Of a stretch of DNA of 26,663 nucleotides, positions 14,820 to 22,728 are shown one piece after another; within the stretch, counting starts at the first letter, position 1, and each line of letters starts with the position of its first letter. Location: the NCBI GenBank assembly GCA_036556965.1, contig DATBIO010000212.1:1-26663 (forward strand), written 5' to 3'. Under the pieces are notes generated by a model, which did no database searches, had not been told where the DNA came from, and worked only from the letters and a program-made list of their open reading frames with translations. The DNA comes from DATBIO01 sp036556965. Lineage in GTDB: Bacteria; Acidobacteriota; Vicinamibacteria; Fen-336. The translations under genes were made by a program, and so were the position numbers.

Positions 14820-15643
14820 GCCGGGCCTCCCATGCCGACCTTCTCCCTCCGGAAGGCGCCCCACAGCGCGGCGCCGATCGCCCCCGCGAACGCGGACAGC
14901 GGGTGGCGCACGATCTCCGGCGTCCCCCGCGCGCCCTCCGGCGCCAGCGCCCGCTGCAGCGCGGCGGCCAGGCCGTCGTCGGCGGCCAGCCCGCCGCTCA
15001 CGAACACGGCGCCCTCGACGCGCAGGGACTGCAGCAGGCGCGCGAAGCGGCCGGCCATGCTGTCGTGGATGCCGCGCAGGATGTCCGGGGCGGCGAGGCC
15101 GCGGGAGACCATGTTGATGACGTCGGTCTCCGCGAGGACCGCGCAGATGGAGCTCACCGTCTCCGGCTTCTGCGCGGTCAGGGAGAGGGCGCCGATGTCG
15201 GCCTGGGAGACGCCGAGGTAGCGCGCGATGTTCTCCAGGAACTGGCCGGAGCCGGACGCGCACTGGCTGGTCATCTTGTAGCCGAGCACCTTGCCCCGCC
15301 CGTCCATGGCCACCGCGCGGGCGTGCAGGGCGCCGACGTCGAGGACCACGCGCGCCCGCGGCTCGAGGAAGAGCGCGCCGCGGGCGTGGGTGGTCATTCC
15401 GTAGAAGTGGCCGGTGGCGAAGGGCGCCTCCTCCCCCTCGCCGGTGGTGGCGACGTAGTCGAGGGTCTCCACCCCGGCGCCCTCCACCGCCGCCTCGAAG
15501 GCCTCCTCGATGACCTGGGCGACGTTGCGGCGCCGCACCCGGGCCAGCCCGTGCGCGAGCACCTCGTCCGCCCCCTCGCCCACGCGCATGACCACGGCCT
15601 TGACGGCGCTGGAGCCGACGTCCAGGCCCGCGGTGACGCTCAC
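14795..15643 (-). CDS. bcrD: Benzoyl-CoA reductase activating subunit D
   Basis: This 282-residue ASKHA-fold ATPase is one of the two electron-activating subunits of class I benzoyl-CoA reductase. It opens with the phosphate-binding GLDVGSSAVKAVV and has a second nucleotide motif in VVLDVGALHARAV. The two cysteines expected to bind the shared [4Fe-4S] cluster at the subunit interface are present: Cys128 in TSQCASGSGQFLE and Cys167 in SSICAVLAETDV. Near the C-terminus VSGGLAADDGL is the adenosine motif. The length fits the short D subunit of the Thauera type. The start is GTG 15643, which overlaps the bcrA stop by four bases (GTGA). It should pair with BcrA to drive two ATP-dependent electron transfers into BcrBC. 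Confidence 0.88.
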   Translation of the reverse strand: MSVTAGLDVGSSAVKAVVMRVGEGADEVLAHGLARVRRRNVAQVIEEAFEAAVEGAGVETLDYVATTGEGEEAPFATGHFYGMTTHARGALFLEPRARVVLDVGALHARAVAMDGRGKVLGYKMTSQCASGSGQFLENIARYLGVSQADIGALSLTAQKPETVSSICAVLAETDVINMVSRGLAAPDILRGIHDSMAGRFARLLQSLRVEGAVFVSGGLAADDGLAAALQRALAPEGARGTPEIVRHPLSAFAGAIGAALWGAFRREKVGMGGPAWTATATA

Positions 15644-16917
15644 GCCGCCGCCCCCCGCCGCGCGAAGTGGGCGGCGCCGAGGGCGCCCGTGTAGATGCTG
15701 TCGGCGGAGATGTTGATGCGGCGGGGGCCGTAGTTCTCCGCCACCAGGCCCTCCAGGGCGCGCACGCCCGCCTCGTTGCGCGCGACGCCGCCCGTGAAGG
15801 TGAACTCGTCCTGGATGCCGCCGGAGCGGGCGAGCAGGCTCATCGCGCGCAGGATCACCGCGCGGTGGAGGCCGGCCAGGATGTCCTCCCGCTTCTCGCC
15901 CAGGGAGAGCCGCTCCCGCAGCTCCGCCCCCGCGAAGACGGTGCAGGTGGAGCTGATCTTGACCGGCCGCCGGCTCTGCAGGGCCAGGGGCCCCAGCTCG
16001 TGCAGGCCCATGTTCATCTCGTCCGCGATGTAGCCGAGGTACCGCCCGCAGCCGGCCGCGCAGCGGTCGTTCATCTGGAAGCCGGTGACGATCCCGCGCG
16101 CGTCGACCTGGATGGCCTTGGTGTCCTGGCCGCCGATGTCGAGCACGGTGCGCGTCCCCGGGAAGAGCACGTGGGCGCCCAGGCCGTGGCAGAGGATCTC
16201 GGAGCGGACCTGTTCCTTGGGGAAGGGCAGGCGCGCGCGCCCGTAGCCGGTGCCGACGGTGCCCGCCACCTCGAGCTCCGCGGTGGCGGACGCCTCCACC
16301 GCGGCGCGCACCGCTCCCGACGCCTCGGCACGGTGGAGGGCCTGGCCGATGTGCTCGCGGAAGCCGAGGGCGAGGGGCTCGTTCTCCACCGCCACGATGC
16401 ACTTGTCGTAGAGGCCGAGCAGCAGGTCGAAGGTCACGCCGGCGGGCGCGGCCACCTCCTCGGCCAGGCGCGCGTAGGCGGATCCGGCGGCGTCGCGGAA
16501 GAAGTCCGACCGCGCGGGCGGGCTCTCCTCGGCCAGCCGCCGCTCCTCCTCCCCGTCGATGCGGCGGAAGATCTCCTCCACCGCGGAGGCGGCGGCGGCG
16601 CGCCGCCCGGGCGCCACCGTGCGCCCGATCTCGTCCCCGATGCGCGCGCGCAGGTTGGCCAGCTGCACCTTCATCTGCTCCATGCGGAAGGCGCGCAGGA
16701 GGCGGGCGAGGGCGGCGGCCCCGCCCGCGCGCTCGACCTCCCGCTCGAGGTGGTTGAAGCGCGCGGAGACGAAGGCCTCCGTGCGCGCGACCTCGGCGGC
16801 GAGGTCGTAGTTCGACCGCGAGTTGGTGATCCCGCGGCCGAGGACGCGGCCCTCCGTGTCGAGGACCACCGCCTTGGTGGTGGTGGAGCCGAGGTCGATG
16901 CCCACGAAGCACCTCAT
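15640..16917 (-). CDS. bcrA: Benzoyl-CoA reductase activating subunit A
   Basis: This 425-residue protein is the long activating subunit. It starts with the ATPase motif GIDLGSTTTKAVVLD, then has an insert of about 150 residues (about 55-210) typical of Thauera/Rhodopseudomonas BcrA/BadF and absent from the short Azoarcus-type subunits. The core resumes at TGYGRARLPFPKEQV and includes VLDIGGQDTKAIQVD. Cluster-binding cysteines are visible at 286 and 290 (RCAAGCGRYL) and 325 (SSTCTVFAGAEL); TGGVARNEAG is the C-terminal adenosine motif. ATG 16917 overlaps the bcrB stop by four bases (ATGA) and the end overlaps bcrD the same way. Together with BcrD it couples ATP hydrolysis to low-potential electron transfer from ferredoxin. 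Confidence 0.92.
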   Translation of the reverse strand: MRCFVGIDLGSTTTKAVVLDTEGRVLGRGITNSRSNYDLAAEVARTEAFVSARFNHLEREVERAGGAAALARLLRAFRMEQMKVQLANLRARIGDEIGRTVAPGRRAAAASAVEEIFRRIDGEEERRLAEESPPARSDFFRDAAGSAYARLAEEVAAPAGVTFDLLLGLYDKCIVAVENEPLALGFREHIGQALHRAEASGAVRAAVEASATAELEVAGTVGTGYGRARLPFPKEQVRSEILCHGLGAHVLFPGTRTVLDIGGQDTKAIQVDARGIVTGFQMNDRCAAGCGRYLGYIADEMNMGLHELGPLALQSRRPVKISSTCTVFAGAELRERLSLGEKREDILAGLHRAVILRAMSLLARSGGIQDEFTFTGGVARNEAGVRALEGLVAENYGPRRINISADSIYTGALGAAHFARRGAAA

Positions 16918-18191
16918 GCCGTGGCTCCCGCCCGGCGCGCGTCCAGCATCTGGAAGTAGCTCTCCAGGCGGTTCTTCAGGTTCGCGGCCGAGAAGTAGCG
17001 CGCGTCCACGAGGTCGGACTCGATGAAGGCCCCGGGGGCGCCCGTCCGCCGCTCCAGCTCGCGCAGGATCGTGAGCTGGCCGGCGGAGAACGAGTTGCAG
17101 GACTTCACGGAATGGATGAGGAACCCGTCCGCGCCGTACTCCCTCACGTAGCTCTCGATCATGGCCACGCGCGAGGGGAGGCTGCGGTTCGTATAGCAGC
17201 CGCTGCAGTAGTCGGCCAGGCTGCCCAGGGGGTCGGAGGGGTCGTGGCGGAAGCCGAAGTCGTAGGTGCCGCCCACCTTGGAGTAGGTGGAGGCCACCAC
17301 CACCGCGCCCTCGTCGGCGAACATGCGCCAGAACTCGCGGAAGTGCGTCCAGTTGGGCGGGCCCTCCACCACCAGCCGGTGCTTCTGCCGGTCCAGGCGG
17401 CCGGCGGGCGTGGCCGGGCCCTCGCCGCGGGCCGCGCGCTCCTCGACCTCGCGCCGCAGCTCCGCGTAGTAGGCGCGGCCCTCGGGGGTGCCGCGGAAGG
17501 CGGAGAAGATCGGCCCCACGTAGTAGACGGCGCCGAAGTAGGCGTCGATCGGGCTCGGCCTCCCCTTCGCCGACTGCAGCACCGCCACCAGGTCGTCCTC
17601 GGAGGCGGCGCTCCGGGCGAGGTTCTCGCGCAGGAGGTCCTCGTCGTACCGCCGCCCGCTGACGGCCTCCAGGGCGGGGATCAGGGTCTCCCTGATCTGG
17701 CGGACCATGAACGCGCGCTGCTCCCTGGTCTCCACGCCGTCGCCCTGGTAGGGGACCTGGAGGAAGACGGTGGGGCAGCCGTACTCCTCGCGCAGCAGCT
17801 CGAACCACTTCATGAAGGTGTAGCAGCCGGTGTAGGAGAGGAGCAGGAGGTCCGGCCTGGGCAGGCGCGTGCCGGTGGGCCCGATGTTGCCGGCCTTCAT
17901 CATCCCGACGTCGCACTTGACGTAGGAGCAGACGTCCTCCGAGTGGCCGGCCTTCTCCGCGGCGGCGATGAAGGGCATGCTGCGGCCGCGCATGGCCGAC
18001 TGCAGCGCGTTGATCTCCGGCAGCACGGGCAGGGCGCCGAAGGAGCGGATGAGCTCCGTCAGGTTCCCCGGCACGAAGGTGTAGACCACGGGCTCGCGGG
18101 TCTCGGGCGCCAGCTCGAGGCGGCGGTAGTGCGCGCCGATCATCTCCTTCTGGAGGAGCATCGAGCGGTCCTTCTCGGCGTCGTCCGCCAT
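16914..18191 (-). CDS. bcrB: Benzoyl-CoA reductase subunit B
   Basis: This 425-residue protein is one of the two substrate- and cluster-binding subunits that reduce the aromatic ring of benzoyl-CoA. It belongs to the 2-hydroxyacyl-CoA dehydratase family, but its conserved blocks match BcrB/BadE specifically: FVPGNLTELI, EKAGHSEDVCSYVK, LLLSYTGCYTFMKWFELL, PYQGDG, SAKGRPSPIDAYFGAVYY, RLVVEGPPNWTHFREFW, GFRHDPSDPLGSLADYCSGCYTN and SVKSCNSFSAGQL. Cysteines in SYTGC, DYCSGC and KSCNS are candidate cluster ligands. The start ATG 18191 shares a base with the bcrC stop (TGATG). The four bcr genes are in the order C-B-A-D, as in Thauera. Confidence 0.93.
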   Translation of the reverse strand: MADDAEKDRSMLLQKEMIGAHYRRLELAPETREPVVYTFVPGNLTELIRSFGALPVLPEINALQSAMRGRSMPFIAAAEKAGHSEDVCSYVKCDVGMMKAGNIGPTGTRLPRPDLLLLSYTGCYTFMKWFELLREEYGCPTVFLQVPYQGDGVETREQRAFMVRQIRETLIPALEAVSGRRYDEDLLRENLARSAASEDDLVAVLQSAKGRPSPIDAYFGAVYYVGPIFSAFRGTPEGRAYYAELRREVEERAARGEGPATPAGRLDRQKHRLVVEGPPNWTHFREFWRMFADEGAVVVASTYSKVGGTYDFGFRHDPSDPLGSLADYCSGCYTNRSLPSRVAMIESYVREYGADGFLIHSVKSCNSFSAGQLTILRELERRTGAPGAFIESDLVDARYFSAANLKNRLESYFQMLDARRAGATA

Positions 18192-19357
18192 CAGGCGCCT
18201 CCCCAGAGCTTGATGGAGTCGGCGAATGTCCCCGCCTGCTCCCGGAACTGCTGGAACTGCCCGGTGTTCTCCGCGTACTGGAAGGCGATGCAGGGGATGC
18301 CGGCCGCCTCCGCCCCCGCCCGCAGCATGGGCCGGTCGAGCAGCGCGGGATCGCAGAAGCTGGCGGAGGCGAAGATGATGCCGTCCGCCCGCGCCGCCGC
18401 CGCCCTCTCCCTCATGGCCACGCGCTTGCCCGCCGGGTCCGGCTCGTAGAGGGTGGAGGTCCGCTTGGCGTGGAGGACGAAGGCCCGCGCCAGGGCGTCG
18501 AGGGGGTCGCCCTCCGTCGGCACGTCGGGCCCCAGCAGCCGGTTCCCCAGCAGGAAGTCGTCGTCGACGATGAAGCAGCCCGCGCGCTCGATGGTCTTGA
18601 CGAGGCCCAGGGGCGGCTGCTCGCAGAAGGCGCCCACCACGAGGACGCGCGCGCGGTCGCGCACCCGTGCCGGCTCCGCCTCCGCGGCCGCCAGGTAGGC
18701 GCGCATCTTCGCGGCGAAGACCTCGAGGGGGACGGTCTCTCCCGCGCGCATGAGGAGGACGAGCTCCTCCGTGGGCACGCTCCACGGCCTGTCGCGGCGC
18801 AGCGCGTACAGCCGCCGCACCAGCCCCCGCGCCTCGTTCCCGGCCGCGATCGCCTCGCGCAGCGCGAGGTCGGTGGCGGGGCGCCCCGAGAGCTCGCCCA
18901 GCGCGCGCACGAGGACGGCCAGCTCCTCCCGCCAGAAGGCGGCGCCGGCCCCGGGGTCCGCGACCTGGGGCAGGTCCAGGTAGCGGACGTAGACCTGCGG
19001 GTACAGGAGCTGCCAGACCCCGGAGAGGTTGCGGATGACGTCGCAGGTGGCGGGGAACAGCATGGCGGACAGGAAGGCGAGGCGGCGCGACTCCGCCAGC
19101 TCCACCACGGAGCGCGGCAGGTGGCAGATGTACGACTGGTAGAAGGCGTCCCCGCGGATGATCTCGAGGCGGTCGCCGGCGCCGTGGACGCCCACGGGCA
19201 GCATCCCGCACGCGCGGATGACCTCCCGGGGGGCGTACACGGGGAGGTGGCCCGCGGCCTTGCGTCCCGGCTCCTCCGCCAGCCAGGCCCGGGCGGCGCC
19301 GAACTCGAGGTCGTCCGCGACCTCCGCCGCCCAGTCGACGATCTCCGCGCGCGTCAC
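18191..19357 (-). CDS. bcrC: Benzoyl-CoA reductase subunit C
   Basis: This 388-residue protein is the second catalytic subunit, paired with BcrB. It has the dehydratase-family layout with cysteines at the expected places: Cys50 (IRACGMLPVG), Cys78 (SYICHLPRS), Cys105 (FPATCDVIRN), one in GAFCEQPPLGLVKTIERAGCFIVDDD and one in SASFCDPALLDRP; several should hold its [4Fe-4S] cluster. The C-terminal IPCIAFQYAENTGQFQQFREQAGTF also fits BcrC/BadD. The start is GTG 19357, overlapping the tetR stop by four bases (GTGA), so it is translated by coupling to the regulator rather than from a strong site of its own. Confidence 0.92.
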   Translation of the reverse strand: MTRAEIVDWAAEVADDLEFGAARAWLAEEPGRKAAGHLPVYAPREVIRACGMLPVGVHGAGDRLEIIRGDAFYQSYICHLPRSVVELAESRRLAFLSAMLFPATCDVIRNLSGVWQLLYPQVYVRYLDLPQVADPGAGAAFWREELAVLVRALGELSGRPATDLALREAIAAGNEARGLVRRLYALRRDRPWSVPTEELVLLMRAGETVPLEVFAAKMRAYLAAAEAEPARVRDRARVLVVGAFCEQPPLGLVKTIERAGCFIVDDDFLLGNRLLGPDVPTEGDPLDALARAFVLHAKRTSTLYEPDPAGKRVAMRERAAAARADGIIFASASFCDPALLDRPMLRAGAEAAGIPCIAFQYAENTGQFQQFREQAGTFADSIKLWGGA

Positions 19358-19938
19358 GTCCGTGCTCCCGGGAAGCCGTCGAGGAAGAGGGCGAGCACGC
19401 GCTCGCTCAGGAGCTCGGGGCTGCCGTCCCGCTCGGGCCGGTACCAGGTGTGCGTCCAGTTCAGCATCCCGAACAGGGCGAGGGTGGCCAGCCGCAGGTC
19501 GTCCTCGCCGCTGCGGCCGGCGTCGAGCTCGCGCAGGATGTCGTGGCAGCGCTGGTAGTAGAGGCGCTTCTTCCCGTCCACCTCGGCCGCGAGCCCCGCG
19601 GGCAGCGACTCCGTCTCGCGCACCAGCACCTTCATCTCGTTGGGCCGGCTCAGGAAGAACGACAGGTGGTTCCGGACGAAGGTGGTGAGCCGCTGCCTCG
19701 GGGTGCCCGCGGGGGCGGCGTCGAGGCGGGCGAGGAGGGAGTCGAAGGCCCGCATGGTGATCTCGTGGAGGAGGAGGGCCTTGCTCGGGAAGTAGTGGTA
19801 GAGCCCGGCCAGGCTCATTCCCGCCTCCGCCACCACGTCACGCACCGAGGCCTGGTGGAAGCCGCGGTCGGCGAAGACGGCGGCGGCCGCGGCCAGCACC
19901 CGCTCCTGCTTGCGATCGTGATCCAGTGAGGCGCGCAT
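19354..19938 (-). CDS. TetR-family regulator of the bcr operon (KstR2-like ligand domain)
   Basis: This 194-residue regulator has the TetR helix-turn-helix at about residues 20-55 (ASVRDVVAEAGMSLAGLYHYFPSKALLL). The C-terminal half (MKVLVRETESLPAGL, LFGMLNWTHTWYRPE) resembles regulators of the KstR2 kind, which sense CoA thioesters. A benzoyl-CoA or ring-CoA ligand is therefore a reasonable inference. I chose ATG 19938, with GGGAG four bases upstream; the earlier in-frame ATG 19971 would place a palindromic operator and the putative start site of transcription inside the gene. It overlaps bcrC by four bases and heads the operon, so it should control its own synthesis along with the pathway. 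Confidence 0.85.
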   Translation of the reverse strand: MRASLDHDRKQERVLAAAAAVFADRGFHQASVRDVVAEAGMSLAGLYHYFPSKALLLHEITMRAFDSLLARLDAAPAGTPRQRLTTFVRNHLSFFLSRPNEMKVLVRETESLPAGLAAEVDGKKRLYYQRCHDILRELDAGRSGEDDLRLATLALFGMLNWTHTWYRPERDGSPELLSERVLALFLDGFPGART

Positions 19939-19950
19939 CGTGCTCCCGAT

Positions 19951-19964
19951 CGAACGCTCGTTCG
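19951..19964. promoter_or_regulatory. Palindromic operator 1 before tetR
   Basis: CGAACGCTCGTTCG is a perfect inverted repeat of 6-base arms with a 2-base spacer, ending 12 bases before the tetR start. It lies just downstream of the putative -10 (TATGTT, minus strand, 19967-19972), where a TetR repressor would block transcription. Confidence 0.6.
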
Positions 19965-19966
19965 GG

Positions 19967-19995
19967 AACATACGGGCACGGGCCGGGGCAGGGAA
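19967..19995 (-). promoter_or_regulatory. Weak promoter for the tetR-bcr operon
   Basis: On the minus strand TTCCCT (19990-19995) and TATGTT (19967-19972) are 17 bases apart, matching three and four of six consensus bases. The two palindromes lie immediately on each side, which supports the placement more than the sequence match does. Confidence 0.35.
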
Positions 19996-20011
19996 TGATG
20001 CAAATGCATCA
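19996..20011. promoter_or_regulatory. Palindromic operator 2 before tetR
   Basis: TGATGCAAATGCATCA is a perfect inverted repeat with 7-base arms and a 2-base spacer, unusually AT-rich for this DNA. It abuts the putative -35. Its sequence differs from operator 1, so it may bind another protein. Confidence 0.5.
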
Positions 20012-20026
20012 GGACCCGGGGCGCGG

Positions 20027-20047
20027 GCCGGGCGCGGCCGCGCCGGC
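20027..20047 (-). terminator. GC-rich hairpin at the end of the DUF5916 gene
   Basis: GCCGGGCGCGGCCGCGCCGGC is an inverted repeat with one extra base that starts at the stop codon of the DUF5916 gene. There is no U-tract, so it would be a rho-independent terminator only in an atypical sense. Confidence 0.3.
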
Positions 20048-22689
20048 TAGAGGGAGAACCAGCGGCTGAACTTGATGAGCACCACGTCGTGGGGATGGGC
20101 ACGGAAGAGGTTGCCCAGCTCGCGGCTCACGGCCAGGCCGGTGGGCTCGAGGTCCTCGTCCACGCGGGCCTGCGACCACACGAAGTAGATCTGCGAGCCG
20201 GGCCGGTATTCCCAGCGCAGCACGAGGGTGGAGTTGAACTCGCGGAAGTCGAAGTCCGGGCGGTCGAAGGAGTAGTCCGCCACACCGTCGCCGTCCTCGT
20301 CCACGGAGTACGTGCCCGCGGCGGCGTCGAGGGAGACCTGGCCCGGCGCGTACTCCCGGAAGCGGTCGCGGAAGGCGTCGGCGTGCGGGTCGGTGATGCG
20401 CTTGAAGCGCTGGTAGGCGCCCGAGGACACGAACGGCGCGCCGTAGTACTGCACGGTCAGGTTGGGGGTGAGGGCGAGGTCCGCCCGCACCGTGAGCGCG
20501 ACCGTCTCCTGGTCCAGCGCGCCGAAGACGTAGCGGTCCTGCCCGCCGAAGGCCGGGGTGTCCACGTACTGCATCTCGCGGCGATGGCGGCTGTACGACG
20601 GCCCCAGGTAGAGGGTGAGGGCGTTGGTGGGGCGGAAGTTGAGGTCCAGCCAGTAGCGCCGGAAGCGCTCGCTGTCCTCGTCCCCCCGGCGCCCCTCCAC
20701 GCCCGCGGTGGCGTAGACCTTGCGCCGCGGGTCGCTGCCGGCGTAGACGTCGTACTCCCAGGCCCCCGGCCACCGCGAGGAGGGGCCGCCCCGCAGCTCG
20801 GTGTTGGAGAGCGTCTCTCCCTCGCGCGTGACGCCCGCGCCCGCGCGCGCGTTGTTGCGGAAGGTGGCGTGCGCGTTGGTGTTTCCGGCCAGGCGCAGGC
20901 GGTGGCCGCCGAAGTCCCAGTCCACCCACTCGTTGACGTTGACCTCGAGGCGGTTGAACACGGAGAACGGGTTGCGCACCTGGTAGGCGGCCCAGCCGAA
21001 CTGGTTGATCTCGTCCGCGCGCCGCATGAAGCCCACGTCGTTGATCTCGAAGCCGGGGGACCGCCAGGCGGCCCCCGTCTGGAGGCGGAACCGGCTGTTG
21101 CCGGCCGTGCGCGAGAAGCGCAGGGACCCGGCGTGGCCGGAGAGCGAGGTGCGGGTGGGGTCGAAGTCGGCCTCCTGGTTGTCCGGCCGCTGGAAGTAGC
21201 GCGCGGAGGAGGTCTGCGCCTCCTCGATGGCCTCGGCGCTCCCGCGGAGGTGGCTGCCCAGCACGTTGCCTTCCAGGAGGTAGTCGCGCTTCCCGAAGTA
21301 GTGGAAGAAGTCGAGGCCGCCCGCGTAGGCCTGGGAGGGCAGGAAGCCGACGGAGGCCGCGCGGAGGTCGCGGTTGACGGCGGTGGCCATGAGGCCCACC
21401 TGCGAGTCGCCCGCGCGCAGGTCCTGGCGCGCGCGCCCCACGAAGTAGTTGGTGAAGGGCGCCACCACCTCCGCGCGCCGCCGCCCGAGCTCGTCGATGT
21501 CCGCCGTCTCGCGCGAGGTCAGGCTGTCGAGCACGCCCACGGAGAGGCCGCTCGCCGTCTTGCCGGAGAGCTTGAAGGCGCCCAGGATCGAGCTGCGCAG
21601 CGGCTCGCTCACCCAGGCCCCGTCGTCCACGTCCGGCGAGTGCGGCGGGCGCCCCCCGATGCGCCGCGAGTAGAAGAGCCGGTCCTCCGTGAAGTGGCCG
21701 CCCGTGATGGCGGGGGCCAGGCGCAGCTCGAAGATGTCGTTGCCCTCGACGAAGAAGGGCCGCTTCTCCGCGAAGAAGGTCTCGAAGGCGGTGAGGTTCA
21801 CCTGGGAAGGGTCGGCCTCCACCTGTCCGAAGTCCGGGTTCAGGGTGAAGTTCATGGTGAGGTCGCTGGTCAGCCCGAGCGTTCCGTCGAGGCCCCCGGT
21901 GAGGTGGGAGGCGCCGCCGTCGCGGAAGGGGTCGCCCGCCTCGACCCCGAACCGCTCGGCCTTGGCCACCGCGTAGGGCATCAGCTCGCGCCGGCGCCGC
22001 GGCTTGAGGCCCTCGATCCCGTGCAGCTCGCCGAAGCGGCTGACCCAGCCCGTGACGTCCTTGGGGATGACCTGCCAGACCGACCGCTCCTCCTGCCGGA
22101 AGATCCGGCGCTGGACCTGCAGGCCCCAGGTCTGCTTCTCGGCGCTGCTGAAGCGGAGCTGGCTGAGGGGGATCCGCATCTCCCCCGTCCATCCCTCGTC
22201 GTCCACGGCGGTGGCCCCTTCCCAGACCGGGTCCCAGTTGGGATCCCACACGTTGCCGTCGTCCGAGATGCGCTCGTCGCCCCGCGTGCCCGAGAGGCTG
22301 AGCGTGAACGAGAAGGCGGTGCGGTGGTCGAAGTAGCTGTCGATGTTGACCTCCACCCAGTCGCCCGGGAAGCGGTCGCGCCGGGCGAGCATGCCCACCA
22401 CCTGCCGCGGGTCGTCGAAGGCCCGGATGCCGAAGTACACGGCGTGGTCGTCGTACACCACCTTGAACCTCGTCTGGCCGGTGGGGGCCTGGCCTTCCGC
22501 GGGCTCGCGCTGGAGGAAGTCGCCCGTCCAGTCCACCGCGCCCCAGGCCGCGTCGTCCAGGCGGCCGTCGACGGCGGGAGGAGCGTCCGCGCGGCGCGCC
22601 GTGTAGGACCGGCGCTCGACGGCGGCGGCGAGGGCCGGCGCCGCCGCCGCCAGCAGGACGGCCAGGCCGAGGGAGACAGGACGGAGCAC
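20047..22689 (-). CDS. DUF5916 outer-membrane protein with CBM9-like N-terminal domain
   Basis: This 880-residue protein has a signal peptide (MLRPVSLGLAVLLAAAAPALAA). A CBM9-like beta-sandwich follows at about residues 35-215 (VDGRLDDAAWGAVDWTGDF, VEVNIDSYFDHRTAFSF, GWTGEMRIPLSQLRF). The DUF5916 region fills the rest and includes the highly typical NPDFGQVEADPSQVNLTAFETFFAEKRPFFVEGNDIF. The long run of alternating strands and the terminal FSRWFSL fit an outer-membrane beta-barrel. The function of the family is unknown; it is common in Acidobacteriota, Gemmatimonadota and Bacteroidota. The start is GTG 22689, directly after an in-frame TAA, so no longer form exists. It is 108 bases upstream of tetR on the same strand. 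A role in uptake of the aromatic substrate is possible but not shown. Confidence 0.85.
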   Translation of the reverse strand: MLRPVSLGLAVLLAAAAPALAAAVERRSYTARRADAPPAVDGRLDDAAWGAVDWTGDFLQREPAEGQAPTGQTRFKVVYDDHAVYFGIRAFDDPRQVVGMLARRDRFPGDWVEVNIDSYFDHRTAFSFTLSLSGTRGDERISDDGNVWDPNWDPVWEGATAVDDEGWTGEMRIPLSQLRFSSAEKQTWGLQVQRRIFRQEERSVWQVIPKDVTGWVSRFGELHGIEGLKPRRRRELMPYAVAKAERFGVEAGDPFRDGGASHLTGGLDGTLGLTSDLTMNFTLNPDFGQVEADPSQVNLTAFETFFAEKRPFFVEGNDIFELRLAPAITGGHFTEDRLFYSRRIGGRPPHSPDVDDGAWVSEPLRSSILGAFKLSGKTASGLSVGVLDSLTSRETADIDELGRRRAEVVAPFTNYFVGRARQDLRAGDSQVGLMATAVNRDLRAASVGFLPSQAYAGGLDFFHYFGKRDYLLEGNVLGSHLRGSAEAIEEAQTSSARYFQRPDNQEADFDPTRTSLSGHAGSLRFSRTAGNSRFRLQTGAAWRSPGFEINDVGFMRRADEINQFGWAAYQVRNPFSVFNRLEVNVNEWVDWDFGGHRLRLAGNTNAHATFRNNARAGAGVTREGETLSNTELRGGPSSRWPGAWEYDVYAGSDPRRKVYATAGVEGRRGDEDSERFRRYWLDLNFRPTNALTLYLGPSYSRHRREMQYVDTPAFGGQDRYVFGALDQETVALTVRADLALTPNLTVQYYGAPFVSSGAYQRFKRITDPHADAFRDRFREYAPGQVSLDAAAGTYSVDEDGDGVADYSFDRPDFDFREFNSTLVLRWEYRPGSQIYFVWSQARVDEDLEPTGLAVSRELGNLFRAHPHDVVLIKFSRWFSL

Positions 22690-22728
22690 TTACCGTGCTG
22701 AGACGAGGGGGGCGGGAAAAACGTTGTG

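Noticed and set aside
16914..19357. Assignment of the bcrB/bcrC pair as 2-hydroxyglutaryl-CoA or lactoyl-CoA dehydratase
   Set aside because: The conserved blocks, the two separate activator genes (one with the long BcrA insert) and the BadH/Dch-like neighbours fit benzoyl-CoA reductase; fermentative dehydratases use one activator.
19939..19971. Upstream ATG of tetR (19971)
   Set aside because: It would put the palindrome and promoter elements inside the coding region; ATG 19938 has GGGAG at good distance.
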